Source of the DNA: Bacteroidales bacterium
GTDB lineage: Bacteria; Bacteroidota; Bacteroidia; Bacteroidales; P3
Direction: 5' to 3'
DNA: 64,000 bases
Assembly: GCA_017480785.1 (NCBI GenBank)
Contig: JAFURZ010000004.1
Coordinates: forward strand, 25,171-89,170
Each line of letters opens with the position of its first letter. The stretch's first letter is position 1. The notes beneath the pieces were generated by a model. That model searched no databases, had not been told where the DNA came from, and was given only the letters and a program-made list of their open reading frames with translations. Both the position numbers and the translations under genes were made by a program. Of this stretch, positions 37,160-45,487 are shown piece by piece.

Positions 37160-37861
37160 ATGACTCCTATCCACATCATCATGCCTGTCAAGGACTCGCC
37201 CGACACCACCCGCGAAGCCATCGACGCCGTGCTGCAAACCCCTGATGCGGACTTCACCGTTTACAACGACTTCAGCACGCCCGAGAACACCGCCATACTG
37301 CAGCAGCTGGCCCAAGAGCATGGATTTCAACTCGTCAACTGGGCCGACCGCACTGACCATCCGTCACCCAACTACCGCCTCACGCTGCAGGATGCACAAC
37401 AGCGGGCACTGGCGGCCGGAGCCCATCTGGTCATCGTCGAGAGCGACGTGATGCTCAAACCCGACACCATCAGGCGATTGAACTCCATGGTGGCCGACGG
37501 AGTGGGCATGGTGGCCGCTGTGACCGTCGACAACAACGGGAATATCAACTTCCCATACCAGTATGCACGCCGCATGCAGGGAGACGTGGTGAGCACCCGC
37601 AAACGCTTCAGCTTCTGCTGCACGCTGCTCACCAACCAGCTCCTGCAAGGAGCTGACTTCCATCAACTCGACCCGACCAAGGCCTGGTATGATGTCACCA
37701 TCTCACACCAGTCCATCAAACTCGGTCTTCGCAATCTCCTGATGCTCAACAATCCCGTCGAGCACCGGCCCCACTCCTCACGGCCATGGAAGCAGCTGAA
37801 ATACACTCATCCGCTGCGCTACTACTGGCAGAAAATCACCCGTAAACGCGACAGGATATGA
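37160..37861 (+). CDS. Glycosyltransferase family 2-like protein
   Basis: 233 residues, soluble. A GT-A start (IHIIMPVKDSPDTTREAIDAVLQT), followed by FTVYNDFSTPENTAIL, and an acidic metal-site-like VIVESDVMLKPDTIR. It then runs AAVTVDNNGNINFPYQ. It is short for a GT2 but complete in frame. It overlaps the next glycosyltransferase by 4 bases, so both probably act on one glycan. Substrate unknown. Confidence 0.75.
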   Translation: MTPIHIIMPVKDSPDTTREAIDAVLQTPDADFTVYNDFSTPENTAILQQLAQEHGFQLVNWADRTDHPSPNYRLTLQDAQQRALAAGAHLVIVESDVMLKPDTIRRLNSMVADGVGMVAAVTVDNNGNINFPYQYARRMQGDVVSTRKRFSFCCTLLTNQLLQGADFHQLDPTKAWYDVTISHQSIKLGLRNLLMLNNPVEHRPHSSRPWKQLKYTHPLRYYWQKITRKRDRI

Positions 37862-38607
37862 AAGTGTACAGCCTGCTGGTAGTCAAAGACGAAGCCGACA
37901 TCGTCGGCCTCTCACTCACCGACGCATGCCGCTGGAGCGACAAAGTCGTTGTCTTCGACAACGGGAGTACCGACGGCACCTGGGAACTCATCCAGCAGAT
38001 GGCCTCCCGGGACTCCAGGATTGTGCCATTCATGCGTTACGAAGGGCCGTTCCATATCGGACTGCGGGCCAAGGCGTTCCATGCCTTCCGGCACGAGATG
38101 GGACTGGGCGATTGGTGGTGTGTGCGCCTCGATGCCGACGAGTTCTATCCCGGCGACGTGCGTGCATTCCTCCGCCGCATACCCTGGTGGTGCCGCACAG
38201 TGAAAAAGCTCAGCACCGACTATATCATCACCCACGAAGACCTCGACGAAGGGTTGATTAGCAGCGACTTCAGTGCTAACCGGCAGCAGATACGCTACTG
38301 CCTGCCCACCCAAAGAGCCGAACGCCGCTTCATGCGGCACTCGCCATTCCTGATATGGCTCTCCCGCTGGCGCTATCCGCACCCGTGGGGCCTGGTGGCC
38401 AAGGCTCGGATTCCTGTCGACCACTACCAGTACCGCTCTCCGGAACAGATGCAACGCCGCTATACCAACCGGAAGAAGGCCAAGGCTGACGGCTGCGGGA
38501 GTTTTTCCCACGAAACCGGCAACGGCTGGCGCGACTACCTGCGACACCGCGACGAATGCACCTATATACCGAAAGAAGGGTGCTCTTGCGAACATCCTTC
38601 CTTGTAG
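37858..38607 (+). CDS. Glycosyltransferase family 2-like protein
   Basis: 249 residues. The GT-A signature: SLLVVKDEADIVGLSL, VVVFDNGSTDGTWELIQ, then the DxD motif RLDADEFYPGD. A tryptophan-rich lid WWCVRL and PWWCRTVK follow. The tail is basic with many cysteines and histidines. Its stop codon (38605-38607) overlaps the 3' end of the tRNA-Met gene on the opposite strand. Confidence 0.75.
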   Translation: MKVYSLLVVKDEADIVGLSLTDACRWSDKVVVFDNGSTDGTWELIQQMASRDSRIVPFMRYEGPFHIGLRAKAFHAFRHEMGLGDWWCVRLDADEFYPGDVRAFLRRIPWWCRTVKKLSTDYIITHEDLDEGLISSDFSANRQQIRYCLPTQRAERRFMRHSPFLIWLSRWRYPHPWGLVAKARIPVDHYQYRSPEQMQRRYTNRKKAKADGCGSFSHETGNGWRDYLRHRDECTYIPKEGCSCEHPSL

Positions 38608-38678
38608 CGGGAATCAGACTTGAACTGATGACCTCCGGGTTATGAATCCAGCGCTCTAACCAGCTGAGCTATCCCGCC
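38605..38678 (-). tRNA. tRNA-Met (anticodon CAT)
   Basis: A 74-base cloverleaf on the minus strand: acceptor GGCGGGA with TCCCGCT, D arm GCTC-AGCTGGTTA-GAGC, anticodon loop TTCATAA, T arm ATCAG-TTCAAGT-CTGAT. CCA is not encoded. One A-C mismatch and a T-G pair are seen in the anticodon stem (CTGGA with CCCGG). CAT could also be an Ile2 tRNA with lysidine; the identity was not settled by sequence alone. Confidence 0.9.
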
Positions 38679-38715
38679 ATCGTTTGAGACGTCCTCTTCA
38701 TCTCGAAAACGGGTG

Positions 38716-38747
38716 CAAAGGTACTACTTTTTTACGACATGGCCAAA
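38716..38747 (-). promoter_or_regulatory. tRNA-Met promoter
   Basis: On the minus strand TTTGG (38743-38747), a 19-base spacer, then TACCTTTG (38716-38723), about 38 bases before the tRNA. A textbook Bacteroidota -33/-7 pair. The spacer resembles that of the promoter at 62489-62520. Confidence 0.8.
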
Positions 38748-38869
38748 TAAAATTGCAAATAATTTCTCAACTACCTATCTATTAGGTACATAAATATTTC
38801 AACCAACCACAGCACACCCCCCGCAGCATTCCCTTACAATGCCACTTGTCGTTTTAAAATGCCACCTAT

Positions 38870-39373
38870 TTAGCAAGGAAAGACCTCCCGGAAAGTATTG
38901 TCACTGTATATGAACAATATACGCTCCAAAGCACGTACTTCCTCACTGTCGCGTACCACCGTCTCCTTGGTGATTTGACGAGCCGGAGCCGGAATGTCGT
39001 CTATTGCAGCCTCCGATGGGACATGAGGCTCAGGCTGTTGCGCAGGAATCTGAGGCTCATTATCCTCAGGCTCGTCGAAAAGGGATGGGACAGTCTGTTC
39101 AACCTGAGGCTCAAGCTCTTCCGGAATAGGCCGCACCGGCTGAGGTTGGAACGGCGTCGAGGAAGCGACATACATTTCCCCTTTGCCAAGGAGGAGCCAG
39201 TTGGCATCAATCTCGGGATAGCGACGCAGCACCTTGCTGACAAACTCCAGACTGGGGTTGTTTCGTCCACCCAGAATATGCGACATACCCGATGGCTGGA
39301 TACCAATCTCCTCGGCAAACTGTTTTGCCGTGATGTTTTTTGCCTGTAAAAGCAGATTTATCCTGTTTATCAT
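38870..39373 (-). CDS. XRE-family helix-turn-helix transcription regulator
   Basis: 167 residues. A Cro/C1-type HTH occupies residues about 2-65 (INLLLQAKNITAKQFAEEIGIQPSGMSHILGGRNNPSLEFVSKVLR). A proline, glutamine and glutamate-rich linker follows, and a short C-terminal block ERILFIYSDNTFREVFP that ends many Bacteroidota HTH proteins. The chosen methionine is at 39373; an 8-residue extension to 39397 would run through the operator. It sits in an AT-rich patch, unlike its neighbours, and is preceded by its own promoter and several TTACA-N2-TGTAA sites. It may be a foreign or remnant regulator. Confidence 0.85.
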   Translation of the reverse strand: MINRINLLLQAKNITAKQFAEEIGIQPSGMSHILGGRNNPSLEFVSKVLRRYPEIDANWLLLGKGEMYVASSTPFQPQPVRPIPEELEPQVEQTVPSLFDEPEDNEPQIPAQQPEPHVPSEAAIDDIPAPARQITKETVVRDSEEVRALERILFIYSDNTFREVFPC

Positions 39374-39377
39374 AATC

Positions 39378-39389
39378 TTACATTTGTAA
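39378..39389. promoter_or_regulatory. Operator-like palindrome just before the HTH start codon
   Basis: TTACATTTGTAA, arms TTACA/TGTAA with a 2-base centre, directly upstream of the ATG at 39373 and downstream of the HTH promoter. Position suits autorepression by the HTH protein. Confidence 0.55.
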
Positions 39390-39409
39390 TACAACAACGT
39401 TTCAGTTTA

Positions 39410-39440
39410 CAAAATTACACATTTATTCCAATACCACAAA
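39410..39440 (-). promoter_or_regulatory. Promoter of the HTH gene
   Basis: On the minus strand TTTG (39437-39440), a 19-base spacer, then TAATTTTG (39410-39417), which is 37 bases before the chosen start codon. The spacing is exactly that of known Bacteroidota promoters. Confidence 0.75.
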
Positions 39441-39454
39441 ATAATATTTCACAA

Positions 39455-39773
39455 TTCACATTTGTACCCAACAACCATAATTAATGCAAAACATTAATTA
39501 TACATAATAAATAATTATAATGCAATGTATTAAAAACATTATAACACTTTAGTTCAACAGAACAAAAAACCAACCAAATTCATTATTCTTTACTTGAATA
39601 AATCTTCATAAACTATTGGGAAACATTTATTCTAATAGTGAATGAATTTAATATACTTACAATTTAACAATTATTACACTTTTCACGTGGATTACATTTG
39701 TATTGTTACAGAAAACAGTCAAAATTACATCTGTAAACACACTAATCCAGACTCGGATTTGATACAATTGTAA
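39455..39773. promoter_or_regulatory. Cluster of further TTACA-N2-TGTAA-like sites
   Basis: Partial site TTCACATTTGTA at 39455-39466, and full or near-full sites at 39692-39703 (TTACATTTGTAT), 39725-39736 (TTACATCTGTAA) and 39762-39773 (ATACAATTGTAA). The stretch 39441-40138 has no gene I can support; it is AT-rich to about 39790, then GC-rich non-coding. Confidence 0.45.
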
Positions 39774-40004
39774 AACAGCAAAAATCGACGCTAAGCGATT
39801 TTCACCCCTCGACCCTCATCTGTGCAGCCCGACGGCAACGAACGTCGCTCTATGGGGCTAAAATGAAAATGCCCCCTCCTTGGACGATGACGACACCCCT
39901 GCCCCACCCTCTTTGCTTTCCTTCCCCCCGGCTGACAGAAGCGCCCCAAATGCCCCTACATAAAGTTGCATTTTTCTGCCCCTGATACACAAGTATTTAC
40001 CTCC

Positions 40005-40064
40005 AGTTCTTTACGCGTTCTTTACGAATTTGAAAAGAACAGTAAAAGAACAGTAAAAGAACAG
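40005..40064 (+). repeat. Inverted repeat of the GTTCTTTAC word family
   Basis: GTTCTTTACGCGTTCTTTACG followed by AAAAGAACAGTAAAAGAACAG twice (period 11). Same family as 14371 and 24241. It lies before the DPP-IV promoter. Between 39790 and 40004 nothing else was recognised. Confidence 0.75.
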
Positions 40065-40138
40065 CAACAGAAAATGCTGAGGTATAGGTATTTGTGAATA
40101 AAGTATCACTTTGTTGTTCCGGAATGAAAAAAATAGTG

Positions 40139-40146
40139 TATATTTG
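40139..40146 (+). promoter_or_regulatory. Promoter -7 element of the DPP-IV gene
   Basis: TATATTTG, 36 bases before the ATG. A TTG (40114-40116) and a TTTG (40110-40113) lie upstream as -33 candidates with a somewhat long spacer of 22-25. Confidence 0.65.
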
Positions 40147-40181
40147 CATTTTATTCTAGATACCTAAATTAATACTAGAGA

Positions 40182-42461
40182 ATGAAGAAACTGTTTATGA
40201 TTGTGACGTTTGCAGCGATGGCAGCCGGCGGTGCCGCCACGGCACAGAATCACAATATCACGTTGGAAGACATCTGGACCAAGCGCACGTTTACCCCGAA
40301 AGGCATCGGCGGCATCCGTTCGATGGCCGACGGTGAGCACTACCTCTCCATGACCCGCACGGGCATCTCGAAATACAGCTACCTGACCGGCGAGAAGGTC
40401 GAGGACATCTGCGTCTTCGGCGGCCCCGAGCAGCAGAAGAAGGCCCGCCCGCTGCCCCCGATGGAGGGCTACGAGATGAGCCAGGACGAGCAGAAGATAC
40501 TGCTCAGCAGCGGCTTCGAGCCCATCTACCGCCACAGCGGCGTGAGCGACTACTGGCTCTACAACATTCAGGACAAAACCTTTACACAGCTGACCAAGAA
40601 CGGAAAGCAGCGCCTGACCGCCCTGAGTCCCGACGGCACGAAGGTGGCCTTCGTGCGCGAGAACAACCTGTACTGGATGGACCTCGAGAGCCTGGAGGAG
40701 CATCAGATTACCACCGACGGCCGCCTGAATGAGATTATCAACGGCACAACGGATTGGGTCTACGAGGAGGAATTCGCTATCACCCGGGGCTTCCAGTGGA
40801 GCCCCGACTCAAAGAAGATAGCCTACATGCGCTTCGACGAGAGCAAGGTCAAAGAGTATAACATGCAGATGTGGGGCGCCTTGTATCCAGAGGATTACAA
40901 GTACAAATACCCCAAGGCCGGCGAGGACAACTCGAAGGTGGAGCTGTGGGTGTACAACCTCGACAATGCGAAGGCCACCCGCCTCATCAGCACGGGCAAA
41001 GACATAGAGTACATACCCCGTTTCCAGTGGACCAACAACGCCGATATGCTGGCCGTGATGTGCATGAACCGTCTACAGAACCAGATGGCCATTTATATCA
41101 TTGACGATGTCAATTCGGGCAATATGTATGGTGTCTATATTGAGAAGAGCGATGCCTACGTCGAGGTGCCGGACACTTGGCAGTTCATCACCGTGGGCAA
41201 GGGGAAGAAGGCGCAAGAGCAGATGCTGATTACCAGCGAGAAGGATGGCTACCGCCATATCTACCTCTACGACCTGAATGGCTACCTGGTAAAGCAGGTG
41301 ACCACCGGCGACTGGGAGGTCTGCGAGGTGGCAGGCGTGGACGTGAAGAACCAACGCCTCTACTACACCAGCCGTGAGCACGGCGCAATCAACAAGAGCC
41401 TCTATATGATAGGCCTTGATGGCAAGAAAAAGCAATGTCTGAACTACAAGGTTGACAGCGACATCGCCAAGACGATACTGAGCCACCCGTCGCTTCACCA
41501 GAGAGAAGGCAACCTGTTTCTCGGCACCTACAACGCCACCTTCAGCAACGGATGCAAATACTACATCTGCACCTTCAGCGATGCCAATACTGCCCCCGTC
41601 TATACCTTACACGACGCCAATGGCAAGCTTATCAAGACCTTGCAAGACAACGCCGAGTTGCAGCAGAAGATGGCCGACTACGGCACTGGCAGCAAGAACT
41701 TCGGCACCTTCACCACAAGCCGCGGCACCGAACTGAACTGTTACATGATTACCCCGAAGGGATTCGATCAAGCAAGCAAGCGTTACCCCGTGCTCATCTA
41801 CGTCTACGGCGGCCCCGGCAACCAGCAGGTGACCAACAGCTACGGCTACAGCGACTACTTCTGGTACCACATGCTGGCCGAGAAGGGCTATGTGGTCTTC
41901 TGCTTCGACGGGCGCGGCACCGGTGGACGCGGCACGCAGTTCAAGAAGCAGACCTACCGCGACATGGGCCGCATGGAATGCGAGGACGCCATCGAGGCCG
42001 CCCGCTGGCTGGGCCAGCAATCGTGGGTCGACAAGGACCGCATCGGCATCTGGGGCTGGAGCTTCGGCGGCTACCTCTCCACCCTCTCGCTCCTGAAGGG
42101 CAACGATGTGTTCAAGATGGCTATCGCTGTAGCACCGGTGATGAACTGGCGCTACTATGACAACATCTACACCGAGCGCTACCTCGGCCTGCCGAAGGAC
42201 AACGCCAAGGGCTACGACGACAACTCGCCGCTCAACTTCGCCAGCTCCTTGCAGGGCAACTACCTGCTCATCCACGGCACCGGCGACGACAACGTCCACT
42301 TCCAGAACAGCGCCGAGATGGTGGACCGGCTGGAGAAGGCCGGCAAACAGTTCGAGTTCCGCATCTATCCCAACAAGAACCACTCCATCTACGACGCCAC
42401 GGGCAACACCCGCCTCAACCTCTACCAGCTGATGACCGACTTTATCCTTAGAAAATTATAA
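40182..42461 (+). CDS. Dipeptidyl peptidase IV-type S9 peptidase
   Basis: 759 residues, with a signal peptide (MKKLFMIVTFAAMAAGGAATAQ), so periplasmic or exported. The N-terminal beta-propeller contains the DWVYEEEF motif whose glutamates bind the substrate N-terminus. The C-terminal hydrolase has the nucleophile in WGWSFGGY (about S627), the aspartate in GTGDDNVHF (702/703) and the histidine in NKNHSIY (about H734). It should release X-Pro or X-Ala dipeptides, supporting peptide fermentation together with the S8 protease and PepE. Confidence 0.95.
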   Translation: MKKLFMIVTFAAMAAGGAATAQNHNITLEDIWTKRTFTPKGIGGIRSMADGEHYLSMTRTGISKYSYLTGEKVEDICVFGGPEQQKKARPLPPMEGYEMSQDEQKILLSSGFEPIYRHSGVSDYWLYNIQDKTFTQLTKNGKQRLTALSPDGTKVAFVRENNLYWMDLESLEEHQITTDGRLNEIINGTTDWVYEEEFAITRGFQWSPDSKKIAYMRFDESKVKEYNMQMWGALYPEDYKYKYPKAGEDNSKVELWVYNLDNAKATRLISTGKDIEYIPRFQWTNNADMLAVMCMNRLQNQMAIYIIDDVNSGNMYGVYIEKSDAYVEVPDTWQFITVGKGKKAQEQMLITSEKDGYRHIYLYDLNGYLVKQVTTGDWEVCEVAGVDVKNQRLYYTSREHGAINKSLYMIGLDGKKKQCLNYKVDSDIAKTILSHPSLHQREGNLFLGTYNATFSNGCKYYICTFSDANTAPVYTLHDANGKLIKTLQDNAELQQKMADYGTGSKNFGTFTTSRGTELNCYMITPKGFDQASKRYPVLIYVYGGPGNQQVTNSYGYSDYFWYHMLAEKGYVVFCFDGRGTGGRGTQFKKQTYRDMGRMECEDAIEAARWLGQQSWVDKDRIGIWGWSFGGYLSTLSLLKGNDVFKMAIAVAPVMNWRYYDNIYTERYLGLPKDNAKGYDDNSPLNFASSLQGNYLLIHGTGDDNVHFQNSAEMVDRLEKAGKQFEFRIYPNKNHSIYDATGNTRLNLYQLMTDFILRKL

Positions 42462-42465
42462 CACA

Positions 42466-43239
42466 ATGAAGAAAATACTTGCAATTGGCCTTATCGGATT
42501 AATGGCTCTGACGTGCGGCAAAGCCCGTGCACAATTCGACGACTACGGCATCAAGGCCGCCATCGGCACCGCCACCCTCGCCGACGACCTGGCGACCAAA
42601 TCGCCCATCCTGGGCATGAACGTGGGAGGCTACATCAACTTCACTTTCAAACACAGTCCCACGGTACTCTCGGAGATTTTCTACCTCCAGACCGGCCTCA
42701 ACTTGGTGCGCCGCGGCAACAGCTTCCAAGAAGTCTACGAGCACGACAACACCCTCTCGTTCCGCGAAGGCTACCACCATGCCTATTATGTGCAGCTCCC
42801 CATACTGGCAGGCGTCCATATGGAGTTGCCCATCCGTGAGCCTGGCCATGTCGTGGGGTTCTACCTCGGACCGGCCGTCAGCTACGGCCTCTTCGGTCGC
42901 TATGCCGACCGGATGATTACCCCCGGCTATACCTCACGGGCCGCCAACTACGACGTCAACTTCAGCGGCACCGACGACGACCGTGCCCTCTTCAACCACA
43001 TCAGCCGCCTGGATGTCAGCGCCATCCTCGGAGTCAGCTACGAACACGGCAACTACACATTCTCTCTCTTTGTCGACCACGGTTTCATCGCCGTATCCGA
43101 AGGCACCGACGTGCTTCGCACCATTATGAACAACCTCGCCGGTACCGGCACCACCAGCAGCATACCCAACATCCCCGACGGCAACAACAACGCCGTGATG
43201 TTCTCCGTGGCCTACAAGCTGGGCTCCTTCCAGAAATAG
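42466..43239 (+). CDS. Outer membrane beta-barrel protein (PorT-like)
   Basis: 257 residues with a signal peptide (MKKILAIGLIGLMALTCGKARAQ). Amphipathic strands follow (YINFTFKHSPTVLSEIFYLQTGLNLVRRG, YYVQLPILAGVHMELP, VVGFYLGPAVSYGLFG), like the small-barrel family of the 510-1169 protein. It starts 4 bases after DPP-IV, so both share a transcript. Function unknown. Confidence 0.7.
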   Translation: MKKILAIGLIGLMALTCGKARAQFDDYGIKAAIGTATLADDLATKSPILGMNVGGYINFTFKHSPTVLSEIFYLQTGLNLVRRGNSFQEVYEHDNTLSFREGYHHAYYVQLPILAGVHMELPIREPGHVVGFYLGPAVSYGLFGRYADRMITPGYTSRAANYDVNFSGTDDDRALFNHISRLDVSAILGVSYEHGNYTFSLFVDHGFIAVSEGTDVLRTIMNNLAGTGTTSSIPNIPDGNNNAVMFSVAYKLGSFQK

Positions 43240-43250
43240 TCTCCTAATAC

Positions 43251-43280
43251 TTTAAACCTTAAACCCTAAACTTTAAACCT
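43251..43280 (+). repeat. Period-7 telomere-like repeat directly before gltX
   Basis: Units ACTTTAA, ACCTTAA, ACCCTAA, ACTTTAA, ACCTTAA, ending against the gltX ATG. It resembles the plant telomere word only by chance; the same words, in reverse, precede coaD. Confidence 0.8.
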
Positions 43281-43282
43281 TA

Positions 43283-44809
43283 ATGGTAAGAGTACGCTTT
43301 GCCCCTTCACCCACGGGGCCACTCCACATCGGCGGCGTGCGCACCGCCCTGTATAATTATCTGTTCGCCCGCCAGCAAGGCGGCAAGATGATTCTCCGCA
43401 TCGAAGACACCGACCAGACCCGTTTCGTGCCGGGTGCGGAGCAATACATCATCGAGGCGCTCGACTGGTTGGGCATCCAGTTCGACGAAGGCGTCCACAT
43501 CGACGGTCCCTTCGGCCCCTATCGCCAGAGCGACCGTAAGGCCCTCTATCGTCAGTATGCCGAGCAGTTGCTTGCCGACGGCTGGGCCTACTATGCCTTC
43601 GACCGGCCCGAGGCCTTGGATGCCAAACGCAAGGAGTATGAGGCCGAGAAGAAAACCTTCCAGTATGACTGCACCACCCGTCAGCAGATGGAGAACAGCC
43701 TCACCCTCAGCGCCGACGAGGTGCAGCGTCGCCTCGACAGCGGCGAGCCCTACGTGGTACGGTTCAAATTCCCAGAAAACCTCGACATCACCGTGCACGA
43801 CCTCATCCGTGGCGACGTGACGATGAACAGCCGTCTGCTCGACGACAAGGTGCTCTTCAAGAGCGACGGGATGCCGACCTACCACCTGGCCAACATCGTC
43901 GACGACCACCTGATGGAAATCACCCATGTCATCCGTGGCGAGGAGTGGCTCCCGTCGGCACCGCTCCACGTGATGCTCTACCGTGCCTTCGGCTGGGAGA
44001 GCACCATGCCGCAGTTTGCCCACCTTCCCCTACTCCTCAAGCCCGAAGGCAACGGCAAGCTCAGCAAGCGCGACGGCGACCGTCTGGGCTTCCCTGTCTT
44101 CCCGCTCGACTGGCACGACCCCAAGAGCGGCGAGAAGAGCAGCGGATACCGCGAGCAGGGCTACCTGCCCCAAGCCGTGGTCAACATGCTGGCCCTCCTC
44201 GGTTGGAATCCAGGCAACGACCAGGAGCTGATGACGATGGACGAGCTCATCCGCCTCTTCAGCATCGAGCACATCAGCAAGAGCGGTGCCAAGTTCAACG
44301 TAGAGAAAGCCCACTGGTTCCAGCACGAATACTTCCAGATGCTCAGCGACGAGCAGGTGGCCTCCTACCTGGAGGAACAACTCAAGGAGCATGGTATCGA
44401 GGCGCCACACGACTACGTCGTCAAAGTGGCCGCCCTGATGAAAGAACGCATCACCTTCCCCAGCGAGTTGTGGGACACCTGCTGCTATTTCTTCCAGGCT
44501 CCTACCGACTACGACCCCGCCGCCGTCAAGAAGCGTTGGAAAGCTGGTATGACCGTCCACATGGCCAAGGTCATCGACATCCTCAACACCGTACCCTTCG
44601 AGTACGACGCCCTCCATCAGGCCCTGCTCGAGGACTACATCAAGGGCAACGAGCTGAACATGGGCTCTGTGATGAACTCGCTGCGCCTCTCCGTGGTGGG
44701 TCGCACCGTCGGACCCGACATGCTGACGCTGATCATGCTCCTCGGCAAAGACGAGACCATCCGCCGCGTACAACGCGCCATCGACACTATCGGAGAAGTA
44801 GAAAAATAA
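43283..44809 (+). CDS. gltX: Glutamyl-tRNA synthetase
   Basis: 508 residues. The class I HIGH motif is [22 protein letters not shown], the KMSKS motif reads [10 protein letters not shown], and the variant [27 protein letters not shown] is present. It charges tRNA-Glu. The anticodon-binding domain occupies the last 180 residues. It overlaps nothing, and the next gene starts 27 bases later. Confidence 0.96.
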   Translation: MVRVRFAPSPTGPLHIGGVRTALYNYLFARQQGGKMILRIEDTDQTRFVPGAEQYIIEALDWLGIQFDEGVHIDGPFGPYRQSDRKALYRQYAEQLLADGWAYYAFDRPEALDAKRKEYEAEKKTFQYDCTTRQQMENSLTLSADEVQRRLDSGEPYVVRFKFPENLDITVHDLIRGDVTMNSRLLDDKVLFKSDGMPTYHLANIVDDHLMEITHVIRGEEWLPSAPLHVMLYRAFGWESTMPQFAHLPLLLKPEGNGKLSKRDGDRLGFPVFPLDWHDPKSGEKSSGYREQGYLPQAVVNMLALLGWNPGNDQELMTMDELIRLFSIEHISKSGAKFNVEKAHWFQHEYFQMLSDEQVASYLEEQLKEHGIEAPHDYVVKVAALMKERITFPSELWDTCCYFFQAPTDYDPAAVKKRWKAGMTVHMAKVIDILNTVPFEYDALHQALLEDYIKGNELNMGSVMNSLRLSVVGRTVGPDMLTLIMLLGKDETIRRVQRAIDTIGEVEK

Positions 44810-44836
44810 AAACAGAAAACATAATAAACAAGAATA

Positions 44837-45412
44837 ATGAAAAAACACACCATCATTCTTTTCGCCGCCGTGCTCACCCTCACCTTGGCGGCATGCAACA
44901 ATAGCAATAACAAGCAGAACCCCGAGGCCACCGCTCCCGTGGTGACCGAAGGTGGGCTCAAGGTGGCCTATATCGACACCGACACCCTCCTGGCCAAATA
45001 CCAGTACGCCATCGACCTCGAGCAGCAGCTGAAAGACTACACCGAGCAGCAGCGCCGCTACGGCCAGCAGCAGGTCGAGGCCTTCCAGAAGGATTACAAC
45101 AACTACCTCCAGACCGGCTCCACCATGACGCTCACCCAGCAGCAGGCCAAAGAGGCCGAGTTGAAGCAGCGGGCCGAGAAGATGCAGACCCTCGAGCAGG
45201 AACTGATGGCCAAGGTGGCCGAGAAGCAGGCTACCGAGACGGCCAAGGTGATGAACGCCATCTATGCCTTTGTGCGTGAATACAACGCCGCCAATCAGCA
45301 GTTCGACATCATCTACACCAAGCAGGCCACCCTCTACATCAACCCTGCCATGGACATCACCAACGAGATAGTGAACGGCCTCAACGAGGAATACAAGAAC
45401 CTGAAGAAGTAA
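44837..45412 (+). CDS. Skp/OmpH-like periplasmic chaperone lipoprotein
   Basis: 191 residues. Lipobox LTLAAC (cysteine near 20), then KVAYIDTDTLLAKY and a long charged helical stretch rich in Q, E, A and K (residues about 60-150), ending in a small folded segment QFDIIYTKQATLYINPAMDITNEIVNGLNEEYK. This is the OmpH/Skp pattern: a chaperone arm that holds outer-membrane proteins on their way to BAM. The lipid anchor is a Bacteroidota trait. Confidence 0.85.
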   Translation: MKKHTIILFAAVLTLTLAACNNSNNKQNPEATAPVVTEGGLKVAYIDTDTLLAKYQYAIDLEQQLKDYTEQQRRYGQQQVEAFQKDYNNYLQTGSTMTLTQQQAKEAELKQRAEKMQTLEQELMAKVAEKQATETAKVMNAIYAFVREYNAANQQFDIIYTKQATLYINPAMDITNEIVNGLNEEYKNLKK

Positions 45413-45440
45413 ACACTTCCGTTCTGCAACAGCAAATATA

Positions 45441-45464
45441 AAGCCCTGCCTTCCGGCAGGGCTT
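45441..45464. terminator. Bidirectional terminator
   Basis: AAGCCCTGCC-TTCC-GGCAGGGCTT, a perfect 10-pair stem with TTATT on the plus side and TTATAT on the minus side. It lies between the chaperone gene and the convergent aminotransferase gene. Confidence 0.85.
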
Positions 45465-45487
45465 TATTAATGTATATGTATCGCGCT

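Noticed and set aside
38605-38678. tRNA-Met as an att site of a mobile island
   Set aside because: No repeated copy of the tRNA 3' end and no integrase gene were found in the window.
43251-43280. CCCTAAA-like telomere repeat
   Set aside because: Only about five imperfect units, intergenic in a bacterial chromosome; it belongs to the period-7 repeat family seen elsewhere here.
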